Position numbers and translations under genes: made by a program. A stretch of 32,503 bases of DNA from Syntrophaceae bacterium (GTDB lineage: Bacteria; Desulfobacterota; BSN033; UBA1163): assembly GCA_018333715.1 (NCBI GenBank), contig JAGXSW010000127.1, positions 1-32,503 on the forward strand, in the 5' to 3' direction. The notes under the pieces are model-generated. The model worked only from the letters and a program-made list of their open reading frames with translations, did not search any database and had not been told where the DNA came from. Below are positions 15,172 through 21,736 of the stretch, piece by piece; positions within the stretch are counted from its first letter, which is position 1, and each line of letters begins with the position of its first letter.

Positions 15172-15258
15172 CACCCTCTCCCCCCGCCTACTGGCCCCGG
15201 TCCCGACCGAGGGCGGGGCAGGCAGGCGATAGGGAGAGGGGATGGGTGAGGGGCAAAT
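15172..15258. repeat. C/G-rich inverted repeat after livJ
   Basis: Outer arms CACCCTCTCCCC and GGGGATGGGTG; inner CCCCGCC (15181-15187) and GGCGGGG (15211-15217). Same loose class as 8763-8850. It could attenuate transcription into livH, which often suits a binding protein made in excess over its permease. Confidence 0.55.
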
Positions 15259-15262
15259 TGTC

Positions 15263-15406
15263 TAATTAGAGTCTGTCCATAAACTGCCCTTTCCGTCATG
15301 CCGGACTTGATCCGGCATCCAGAAGGTCTTGAAAGAACTGGATTCCGGCTTTCGCTGGAATGACGACCTTTGGGGAAACCGTTAGTTTATAAACAGACTC
15401 TAATTA
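15263..15406. mobile_element. 144-bp MITE-like element with long terminal inverted repeats
   Basis: The ends TAATTAGAGTCTGT (15263-15276) and ACAGACTCTAATTA (15393-15406) are perfectly inverted, and the match continues to 23 bp with two mismatches. The interior is the GTCATGCCGG/CTGGATTCC core of the GTCATTCC family. No ORF is inside, so it would be mobilised in trans. It separates livJ from livH together with the preceding inverted repeat. Confidence 0.75.
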
Positions 15407-15446
15407 CTTATTTGTGCCGGTGTCGTAAAAAATAGGGGAAACCCTT

Positions 15447-16508
15447 ATGCTGAAACGCTGGATAGAAAGAATTACCCCCACCGATGTGGTCATGTGGTTC
15501 ATTGGAGGGGCGATTTTACTGATGATCTTCTGGGGCTCCACCGCCACTCTAACTGCAAAAACATACACGGTTCACCACTGGTTCGACTTCATCATCTTCG
15601 GCCTGGCTCAGGGAAGCATCTATGCCTTAATCGCCATGGGCTACACTATGGTCTATGGAATTTTAAGAATGATCAACTTTGCTCATAGCGAAGTCTTCAT
15701 GTGCGGTCCTTATACGGCCTATTACGTTGCGGCCGCCTTTTATTCATCCGGTTTCCTCGATCAATATCCCATCATCAGCCTCATCATGATTTTTCTCGTC
15801 TCCATGGCCACTTCAACACTGGTGGCCATCCTTCTCGAACGGATCGCCTATCGTCCTCTCCGGACAGCGCCCCGCCTGATCCCTCTTATCACAGCCATCG
15901 GGGCCTCTTTCTTTCTCCAATACACCATCCGGGGACTCTATGGATCCGGTTTCCAGGCTTATCCCGTAGTAAATATCCTTGAGGGTGAATGGGCTTTCGG
16001 AGGATTCCGCATCCTGAAGTTTCAGGCTGTGGTCATTTTGGCGGCCGCCATCCTGATGGCCGCTCTCTACTCTTTTGTGCAACGAACCCGTTTGGGCAAA
16101 GCGATTCGCGCCGTTTCCGAAGATAAAGAGACCTCTTCCCTCATGGGAATTGACATAGATAAAATGATCGTTACGACCTTCGTCATCGGAGGCATGTCCG
16201 CCGGAGCCGCGGGCGTCCTTTATGCCCTGATGTTTAAGCAGGTCCATTTCTTCATGGGTTTTATTCCGGGAATTAAAGCCTTCACGGCAGCCGTATTGGG
16301 AGGTATCGGAAACATCCCCGGAGCCATGCTGGGCGGAATCTTTCTCGGTCTCGTGGAGTCTGTGGGACCGAGCCTCTTCCTCGATGGCTTGGGCATTGTC
16401 GCTCCTTACCAGTTAAAAGACGCCATTGCCTTCACCATGCTCGTCCTGGTTCTGATCTTCAGGCCCACGGGCATCCTGGGAGAGCGATTGGCAGTGAAGA
16501 AAGCCTAA
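15447..16508 (+). CDS. livH: Branched-chain amino acid-type ABC transporter permease LivH
   Basis: A 353-residue permease with about eight transmembrane helices. The family signature GLAQGSIYALIAMGYTMVYGILRMINFAHSEVFM spans about 52-85 (key residues GSIYALIAMGYT and NFAHSE), and the coupling region reads RAVSEDKETSSLMGIDIDKM. GIGNIPGAMLGG is near 288. About 50 N-terminal residues precede the core, including an extra hydrophobic segment. GGGGA lies about 9 nt before ATG. Its TAA stop at 16506-16508 overlaps the first octamer of a repeat array. Confidence 0.93.
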   Translation: MLKRWIERITPTDVVMWFIGGAILLMIFWGSTATLTAKTYTVHHWFDFIIFGLAQGSIYALIAMGYTMVYGILRMINFAHSEVFMCGPYTAYYVAAAFYSSGFLDQYPIISLIMIFLVSMATSTLVAILLERIAYRPLRTAPRLIPLITAIGASFFLQYTIRGLYGSGFQAYPVVNILEGEWAFGGFRILKFQAVVILAAAILMAALYSFVQRTRLGKAIRAVSEDKETSSLMGIDIDKMIVTTFVIGGMSAGAAGVLYALMFKQVHFFMGFIPGIKAFTAAVLGGIGNIPGAMLGGIFLGLVESVGPSLFLDGLGIVAPYQLKDAIAFTMLVLVLIFRPTGILGERLAVKKA

Positions 16509-16554
16509 TAGTCAAATAGTCTAATCGTCGCATAGTCGGATAGTTAAAGAGTTA
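16507..16554 (+). repeat. Octamer array A, left half (NATAGTCN)
   Basis: Six consecutive 8-nt units in strict phase, for example AATAGTCA and CATAGTCG, with the last two decayed. The first unit overlaps the livH stop codon and the last ends immediately before the ATG of the four-helix-bundle gene. The inverted right half is at 16928-16983. Confidence 0.85.
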
Positions 16555-16923
16555 ATGAAGATTAGAAGATCCGAAGATCTCGATAGTTGGAAAAAAGCAA
16601 GAGAGTTGGCAAATTTGATTTACAATTTAACGGATCAACCAAAATTTAAAAAAGATTTTCGATTGTGTGGTCAAGTGAGAGATGCAAGTGGATCTGTTAT
16701 GCACAATATTGCGGAGGGTTTTGATTTGGGATCAGATCCTGAATTTATCCGATTTTTAAAAATATCCCGCCGTTCTTCCAGCGAGGTTCAATCTCAATTA
16801 TATCTCGCTCTTGATCGGAAGTATATTACTTCAACCCAGCTCCAAGACGCTTATGAAAAGGCTACCGATGTTAAAAAACTGAACAATGGTTTGATAGCCT
16901 ATTTACGTAAAACAAAAAAATAA
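16555..16923 (+). CDS. Four-helix-bundle protein (S23/IVP family) inserted in the liv operon
   Basis: A 122-residue protein with the pattern LDSWKKARELANLIYNLT, FRLCGQVRDASGSVMHNIAEG (34-56 region), FIRFLKISRRSSSEVQSQL and a last helix. It belongs to the S23 ribosomal / 23S rRNA intervening-sequence protein family, related to the avd accessory protein of diversity-generating retroelements. The family is known as a pentameric four-helix bundle with a basic surface; its cellular role is mostly unknown. It has no part in amino acid uptake. It is more AT-rich than the genes around it and is enclosed by inverted octamer arrays that start right at its first codon and 4 nt after its stop, which suggests a cassette that moved in as a unit. 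Its ribosome binding site would be the decayed octamer AAGAGTTA. Confidence 0.9.
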   Translation: MKIRRSEDLDSWKKARELANLIYNLTDQPKFKKDFRLCGQVRDASGSVMHNIAEGFDLGSDPEFIRFLKISRRSSSEVQSQLYLALDRKYITSTQLQDAYEKATDVKKLNNGLIAYLRKTKK

Positions 16924-16927
16924 TTTT

Positions 16928-16983
16928 TGGCTATATGACTATCCGACTATTCGACTATAAGACTAAAGGACTATGAGACAGGC
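16928..16983 (+). repeat. Octamer array A, right half (NGACTATN, inverted)
   Basis: Seven 8-nt units in phase, such as TGACTATC and CGACTATA, the reverse-complement motif of the left half. The sixth unit, GGACTATG, supplies the ATG of livM (16973) and a GGA Shine-Dalgarno-like core, and the last decayed unit extends into livM codons 2-4. Confidence 0.85.
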
Positions 16984-18646
16984 CATTAAAATCGGACTGA
17001 TTGGCGGTGTGGTCGGAATCCTCCTCTCCCTCATCGGGATGGTCGAGGCTTTTAGCCAGCGTGACATCATCGCTCATGTCATTTCAATGGGCCATACCCT
17101 TCTCATTACTGTTGCCCTTTTTATGGGTTATCTCGCAGCCAAGCGCACACCCGGCAAAGGATCTCTTCGGATTCTTTCCAACAGTTTCCTCTCAGGGCTT
17201 CTCTTGGCAGGCATGTTAGCCCTGCTGGTGATGGCGGGAAGCCTCATCAATCTACGAAAGGTTTTCATCAATGCCTCCCCTCTTCTCTACAGTCTGCTCA
17301 CCTTCGGCCTGGAAAAAGGAATCGGCGCTCTGCTCCTTCTCGTCATTGGAGCGATGAGCGGCCTGCTCGCAGGCATCTTTTATCTCTCTCCCGGGATTCT
17401 CCGCCGGGTATTGATCATTTCACTGGGAAGCATTGTGTCCGCAGGCGTCCTGCAGGATCTGCTCCGTCCTACTTTCGCCCTCTGGGGACCTCTTGCAATC
17501 ATCAATGAATGGCTTTTTACGGCCAATGGCCTGACGGTTCAGGGCGCCATCGGATTATTCATTCTAATTGCCGCCTTTTCCCTCTTCTGGTCCAGGAAGG
17601 GAAGCGCTATTCAAACCGGTTTTCGACAGCTCCCCCCTGCTCCCCAGCGCATCTTAAAGATGGCCGGCATCTTCATCCTGGTCTTTATTCTTCTCATTCT
17701 TCCCCGGGTTCTCGGACTTTTCCTGAGCGAGGTCCTAACGATTGTGGGCCTCTATGTCCTCCTGGGCCTTGGGCTCAATATCGTCGTAGGGTATGCCGGC
17801 CTTCTCGATCTCGGTTATGTGGCTTTTTTTGCCATCGGTTCTTATACCGTAGCAGTACTGACCTCCCCTGAGCTGGGTTTCTTCAGCCTCTCCTTCTGGG
17901 AAGCCCTGCCCTTTGTGATCGTCATGGGAGTCTTTTCCGGCGTCCTCCTGGGCACCCCTGTCCTCAAGATGCGTGGCGACTATCTCGCCATAGCCACCCT
18001 CGGATTTGGAGAGATCATTCGAATTCTGGTCCTTTCAGACTTTCTAAGACCATGGTTGGGAGGAGCTCAAGGCATCGGTAAGATTCCCAAAGTTTTCATC
18101 GGAGGTTTTGAGTTCGCCGGACCTCAACAGATTTACTATCTCATTCTTGCAGGCTGTCTCCTCGTTATCTTCATCTCCCTTCGCCTGAGGGATTCCCGAT
18201 TGGGTCGAGCCTGGATGGCGGTCCGCGAGGATGAGGATGTGGCTCAAGCCATGGGCATCAATCTCGTTGCCGCCAAGCTCCTTGCCTTTGCCACAGGCGC
18301 CGGTTTCTCCGCTCTGAGCGGAGCAATCTTTGCCACCAAACTCGGCTCGGTCTATCCTCACAGTTTCAATGTGATGATCTCCATCAATATCGTCTGTGTC
18401 ATCATTGTGGGAGGGATGGGCTCGATTCCCGGGGTCATCGTGGGAGCCGCGGCCCTGGTCGGTCTGCCTGAACTTCTCCGGGAGTTTGCCGAATACCGGC
18501 TTCTTGTCTATGGAGCCGTCCTCGTGGCTATGATGCTGCTCCGGCCCGAGGGACTCTGGCCGGAGGCGTTGCGCCGCCGTGAACTTCACGGGGAAAAGGA
18601 AAATGAAGCCGAATCGGAATCGTCTCTGAAATTGAAATCAGGTTGA
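16973..18646 (+). CDS. livM: ABC transporter permease LivM with long N-terminal membrane extension
   Basis: A 557-residue permease. The usual LivM core begins near 245 with GLYVLLGLGLNIVVGYAGLLDLGYVAFFAIGSY (key residues LGLNIVVGYAGLLDLG). It continues with PVLKMRGDYLAIATLGFGEIIR, the coupling loop RAWMAVREDEDVAQAMGIN and GGMGSIPGVIVGA. The first 210 residues or so add about six hydrophobic segments that normal LivM proteins (about 300-350, 425 in E. coli) lack; I do not recognise them as a separate family. The start lies within an octamer repeat. The stop is 12 nt before livG, the one undisturbed junction of this operon. Confidence 0.9.
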   Translation: MRQAIKIGLIGGVVGILLSLIGMVEAFSQRDIIAHVISMGHTLLITVALFMGYLAAKRTPGKGSLRILSNSFLSGLLLAGMLALLVMAGSLINLRKVFINASPLLYSLLTFGLEKGIGALLLLVIGAMSGLLAGIFYLSPGILRRVLIISLGSIVSAGVLQDLLRPTFALWGPLAIINEWLFTANGLTVQGAIGLFILIAAFSLFWSRKGSAIQTGFRQLPPAPQRILKMAGIFILVFILLILPRVLGLFLSEVLTIVGLYVLLGLGLNIVVGYAGLLDLGYVAFFAIGSYTVAVLTSPELGFFSLSFWEALPFVIVMGVFSGVLLGTPVLKMRGDYLAIATLGFGEIIRILVLSDFLRPWLGGAQGIGKIPKVFIGGFEFAGPQQIYYLILAGCLLVIFISLRLRDSRLGRAWMAVREDEDVAQAMGINLVAAKLLAFATGAGFSALSGAIFATKLGSVYPHSFNVMISINIVCVIIVGGMGSIPGVIVGAAALVGLPELLREFAEYRLLVYGAVLVAMMLLRPEGLWPEALRRRELHGEKENEAESESSLKLKSG

Positions 18647-18658
18647 TCAGAAGATAAT

Positions 18659-19450
18659 ATGGCCCTTCTTTTTTCGAAAAAAGTGACGAAACGCTTTGGC
18701 GGTCTGGTGGCCGTGGGTGACCTTGATATTGAAATCCGGGAGAAAAGCATCCACAGCATCATCGGACCGAACGGCGCCGGCAAAACAACCTTCTTTAATT
18801 GCATCACAGGCTTCTATCGCCCCGAAGAGGGAGAAATCCTTTTTAACGACCATTCTCTGGTGGGCCTCCTTCCGGACCGAATCGTTCGCCTTGGAATCTC
18901 CCGCACCTATCAGAATATTCGCCTCTTTCCCAATCTGACAGCAATGGAGAATGTCCTTGTCGGGCTCCATGGCCACCTCAATGCGGGGTTCTTCGGCATC
19001 GTGCTCAACACCCCTGCCACCCGGAAGGAAGAGAAGGAGGCGGCAGAAGAGGCAAGGAGGCTTCTAAAATTTGTCAACCTTGCCGGAAAAGGCGATTTTT
19101 TAGCCAAGAACCTTCCTTACGGAGATCAGCGCCGGCTTGAAATTGCACGGGCCTTGGCGTCCCGTCCCAATCTTTTGCTTTTAGATGAACCCACAGCCGG
19201 GATGAATCCGAAGGAGACGCAGGACATGATGGACTTCATTCAGCGCCTCCGTGATGAACTGGGGATCACCATCCTCCTCATCGAGCATCAGATGAGAGTC
19301 GTGATGGGCATTTCCGAAATCGTGACCGTTCTGGACTATGGAGAGAAGATTGCAGAAGGGACTCCAATCGAGATTCAGAGAAATCCAAAGGTGATCGAAG
19401 CCTATTTGGGGAGAGGAAGTACAGGAGAAGAAAGTCAGGCAGTCTCATAG
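18659..19450 (+). CDS. livG: Branched-chain amino acid-type ABC transporter ATPase LivG
   Basis: A 263-residue ABC ATPase. Walker A is GPNGAGKTT (about 38-46), the signature is the LivG form NLPYGDQRRLEIARAL, Walker B is LLLLDEPTAGMN, and the H-loop lies in LLIEHQMRVVMG. It powers uptake with LivF. The last residues (ESQAVS) and the TAG stop are encoded by octamer repeat units that run from 19430 onward, so the natural C-terminus may have been trimmed or replaced. Confidence 0.94.
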   Translation: MALLFSKKVTKRFGGLVAVGDLDIEIREKSIHSIIGPNGAGKTTFFNCITGFYRPEEGEILFNDHSLVGLLPDRIVRLGISRTYQNIRLFPNLTAMENVLVGLHGHLNAGFFGIVLNTPATRKEEKEAAEEARRLLKFVNLAGKGDFLAKNLPYGDQRRLEIARALASRPNLLLLDEPTAGMNPKETQDMMDFIQRLRDELGITILLIEHQMRVVMGISEIVTVLDYGEKIAEGTPIEIQRNPKVIEAYLGRGSTGEESQAVS

Positions 19451-19477
19451 TCAGATAGTCGCTTAGTCATTTAGAGC
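19430..19477 (+). repeat. Octamer array B, left half (NATAGTCN)
   Basis: Five units share the 8-nt phase, two of them within the end of livG; CATAGTCA carries the livG TAG stop. A sixth decayed unit merges with the left end of the MITE at 19473. Confidence 0.8.
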
Positions 19478-19616
19478 TTATCCGTAAATAATGATTGTTT
19501 GTAATATCCCCCTTTGGAAAAGGGGGATTTAGGGGGATTTGCCCAAGGTTGCCGCTTTAAATCCCCCCTCACCCCCCTTTGCTAAAGGGGGGGAAAGTTA
19601 TTTGCGGATAAGTTCT
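19473..19616. mobile_element. 144-bp MITE-like element inside octamer array B
   Basis: Terminal inverted repeats of 19 bp with two mismatches: AGAGCTTATCCGTAAATAA (19473-19491) and its counterpart at 19598-19616. The interior contains CCCCCTTTGG/AAAGGGGG hairpins, the C/G-rich class seen elsewhere in the window. No ORF is inside. Confidence 0.75.
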
Positions 19617-19648
19617 TAGTCAAAAGCTTTAGTCCCAAAAGTTCCAAA

Positions 19649-19736
19649 TGACCATACGGCGATGCGACTACGTGACGATCCGACTATCAGACTAAACGAC
19701 GATAAGACAATAAGACCATACGACTAAGAGACTAAA
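19649..19736 (+). repeat. Octamer array B, right half (NGACTATN)
   Basis: Eleven consecutive 8-nt units without a phase slip, such as CGACTATC and AGACTAAA, ending two nt before the livF ATG at 19739. It is the longest half-array in the window. livF has no ordinary Shine-Dalgarno sequence; the AGAG of the last unit is the nearest candidate. Confidence 0.88.
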
Positions 19737-19738
19737 TT

Positions 19739-20452
19739 ATGGCTCTCCTCGAAATTGAAAATATCCACACCTATTACGGCCATATTCATGCGCTCAAAGG
19801 AATCTCCCTTGATGTTAACAGGGGAGAGATTGTCACCCTGATCGGAGCCAATGGCGCAGGCAAGAGCACGATGCTCAAGACGACGAGCGGATTGCTCCGG
19901 CCCCGTCAGGGATCGATCCGTCTGAAGGGTGAAGATCTCACCTGCTATCGACCCCACGAGGTTGTGGCCAAAGGAGTGGTTCAGGTTCCGGAGGGGCGCC
20001 GGATCTTCGGCCGCCTGACCGTGAAAGAAAACCTCGAAATGGGCGCCTTTACCATCACCGACCAGCGCCTCATCGAATCCAACCTCGAACACGTCTTTCG
20101 CCTTTTTCCCAGGCTTCGGGAACGCCAGAAGCAGGTGGGAGGCACGCTCAGCGGCGGTGAACAGCAGATGCTGGCCACCGGACGCGCATTGATGGCAAGT
20201 CCGAGCGTCCTCCTGATGGATGAGCCTTCCATGGGACTGGCTCCTGTTCTGGTCGACCTCATCTTTGATACCATCCGCCAGCTCCATACTGATGGCACAA
20301 CCATCCTTCTCGTCGAGCAGAACGCCCGTATGGCGCTCCAGGTAGCTAGCCGCGGTTATGTTCTGCAAACCGGCACGATCCTCCTCAGCGACAACACCGA
20401 AAACCTCCGGCAAAACGAGATGGTCCGCAAAGCCTACCTCGGCGAATCCTAA
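19739..20452 (+). CDS. livF: Branched-chain amino acid-type ABC transporter ATPase LivF
   Basis: A 237-residue ABC ATPase with Walker A GANGAGKST, Q-loop VQVPEGRRIFGRLTV, signature LSGGEQQMLATGRAL, Walker B VLLMDEPSMGLAP and H-loop LLVEQNARMAL, all in the LivF form. It is the last gene of the liv operon. The gap to livG is 288 bp, filled by array B and a MITE, whereas livF normally follows livG within a few bases. Confidence 0.94.
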   Translation: MALLEIENIHTYYGHIHALKGISLDVNRGEIVTLIGANGAGKSTMLKTTSGLLRPRQGSIRLKGEDLTCYRPHEVVAKGVVQVPEGRRIFGRLTVKENLEMGAFTITDQRLIESNLEHVFRLFPRLRERQKQVGGTLSGGEQQMLATGRALMASPSVLLMDEPSMGLAPVLVDLIFDTIRQLHTDGTTILLVEQNARMALQVASRGYVLQTGTILLSDNTENLRQNEMVRKAYLGES

Positions 20453-20504
20453 GTATCATCTTTTATCTTTCTTCTCACCTCTTTTTACGCAGTGTTCAAT
20501 TTTT

Positions 20505-20527
20505 GTCAAAATGTACTCCGTTTTGAC
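20505..20527. promoter_or_regulatory. Inverted repeat upstream of a sigma-54-like promoter
   Basis: GTCAAAA (20505-20511) and TTTTGAC (20521-20527) form a perfect 7-bp inverted repeat with 9-bp spacing, about 100 bp upstream of the -24/-12 element. This is the place and form expected of an activator (enhancer) site; as RNA it could instead form a hairpin after livF. Confidence 0.4.
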
Positions 20528-20623
20528 AGAATATCATTCTGCCATTTGCCCACTTTCGGTTAGTCCCAGATTAACCTTAGGAAAAACAAATAGTTATGAA
20601 AAACAGAGGACGGCCGCCTTTTC

Positions 20624-20639
20624 GGGCATATTTTTTGCT
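20624..20639 (+). promoter_or_regulatory. Candidate sigma-54 promoter
   Basis: GGGCATATTTTTTGCT matches the -24/-12 pattern GGCA-N6-TTGC with GG and GC exactly 10 nt apart. The start would fall near 20650, about 25 nt before the HTH gene with its GGGAG site. Confidence 0.5.
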
Positions 20640-20677
20640 TCAAATAGAAGAAAAATAGAGTAAATGGGAGCAAATCA

Positions 20678-20866
20678 ATGCCATTAAGTGAAAGAGATAA
20701 CGTTCTCACTACGAATGAAGCGATCGAATATTTAAAGATCTCAAAGCCCACCTTCTTAAAGTATATCCGTCTCGGAAGAATCAAAGCGATCAAGGCTGGC
20801 AAGGGCTGGAGGATCCTGCAATCAGAACTATATCGTTTTTTAAGGGGAGAAGAAGAGATCAAATAA
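20678..20866 (+). CDS. Small excisionase/MerR-type helix-turn-helix protein
   Basis: A 62-residue DNA-binding protein consisting of one HTH_17 (excisionase family) domain: LTTNEAIEYLKISKPTFLKYIRLGRIKAIKAGKGWRI, with the recognition helix around KPTFLKYI and the wing Arg/Lys pair after it. GGGAG lies 7 nt before ATG. In Desulfobacterota such small proteins often stand alone next to signalling genes; here an Hpt protein follows 30 nt downstream. It could regulate this locus or belong to a mobile element; no integrase is present. Confidence 0.82.
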   Translation: MPLSERDNVLTTNEAIEYLKISKPTFLKYIRLGRIKAIKAGKGWRILQSELYRFLRGEEEIK

Positions 20867-20896
20867 GGACCGAGGGAGAGTTCGAATCTCAGAGAA

Positions 20897-21205
20897 TTGG
20901 CAAGCCGTTTAGAGTTGGAAGAAGAAGAGCTTTCGGATCTGCTTGATCTCTTTTTAAAGACCACCGCCTCTGAACTCATCGAATTGCAATCAGCCCTGAA
21001 AGAGAAGGATGCCCGGGCCGCAGAAAATATGGCTCATTCCATGAAAGGGGCGGCTGGAATTCTCGGGCTCCAGGAGGTCCATGACGCCTCCCAGAGAATC
21101 GAGACCGCGGCCCGAACGAATCGACTCGAAGGAATTGAGGCCGATATCTGGATCATCAAGGAGAAACTGGAGATGATCACTGACGCTCTGAAAAGGGGAA
21201 GTTAA
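20897..21205 (+). CDS. Histidine phosphotransfer (Hpt) domain protein
   Basis: A 102-residue all-helical protein with the Hpt motif AHSMKGAAGILGL; His47 is the phosphorelay histidine. It would pass phosphate between a hybrid kinase and a response regulator. The start is uncertain: no ATG exists in the frame after the preceding gene, TTG at 20897 is the first usable codon, and only a weak AGAG precedes it. The next gene is a damaged receiver domain, so the local relay may be broken. Confidence 0.8.
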   Translation: MASRLELEEEELSDLLDLFLKTTASELIELQSALKEKDARAAENMAHSMKGAAGILGLQEVHDASQRIETAARTNRLEGIEADIWIIKEKLEMITDALKRGS

Positions 21206-21331
21206 AATGTCAAAAATCAGAATTCAAATGGAACTCATCCTGTTGAAATTGAAAATAACGCTTTTTTCGATTTTCCAATTTAAATGGAAGAGGATAACCG
21301 GAATTTTCTGATTGTCTTCAACGGTGGAGAG

Positions 21332-21642
21332 ATGATGAAAAAGAAGATACTGGCGGTTGATAACCATCCCGTTGTGCTCAAGTTCATGTCCCAGTTGCTT
21401 GAAAAGGAAGGCCATCAGGCGCTCACCGCTTCATTGATCTCATCATGCCCCATATGGGTGGAGGAGAAGCCTACGACCGGCTCAGGGAGATTTCTCCGGA
21501 GGTAAAAGTCCTTTTTTCAAGTGGTTATAGCATTGATGGTGAGGCCTCGAAAATATTGGCACGGGGTTGTAACGGCTTTATTCAGAAGCCCTTTGATATC
21601 ATGCAACTCTCTCAGAACATCAGGGCTATATTAGTCAGATAG
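21332..21642 (+). pseudogene. Response regulator receiver domain with internal deletion and frameshift
   Basis: GGAGAG precedes an ATG pair (21332/21335). The first frame gives MMKKKILAVDNHPVVLKFM, then LLEKEGHQALTA, the start of a receiver domain. After about codon 35 the receiver continues in another frame as IDLIMPHMGGGEAYDRL, KVLFSSGYSIDGEASKI, and GCNGFIQKPFDIMQLSQ (phospho-Asp in IDLIMP, Lys in QKPF). The missing stretch between the two is about 15-20 codons, and the shift makes the full product impossible. The stop TAG lies inside octamer array C. A sequencing or assembly error could mimic the frameshift but not the loss of residues. Confidence 0.78.
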
Positions 21643-21736
21643 TCGCATGGTCAGGTTGTCTTATAGTCAAATAGTCTTATGGTTATTTAGACTATTAGAC
21701 TACGCGACGATGTGACTATTAGACTAAGGGACTACT
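21630..21736. repeat. Octamer array C, complete inverted pair with a 3-nt centre
   Basis: Seven NATAGTCN units (21630-21685) and six NGACTATN units (21689-21736) face each other around TTT, making a roughly 100-nt imperfect hairpin. The left half carries the TAG stop of the receiver pseudogene and the right half the stop of thiC on the other strand (CTA, 21732-21734). It may serve as a terminator between these convergent genes, but it has no U-tract. Confidence 0.85.

Noticed and set aside
16507-16983. CRISPR-like array
   Set aside because: Units are 8 nt with no spacers of 25-40 nt and no constant repeat; the halves are inverted, unlike any CRISPR.
21333-21642. In-frame UGA recoding to explain the broken receiver domain
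   Set aside because: The two conserved parts are in different frames, so selenocysteine cannot restore the product; a deletion with frameshift is needed.
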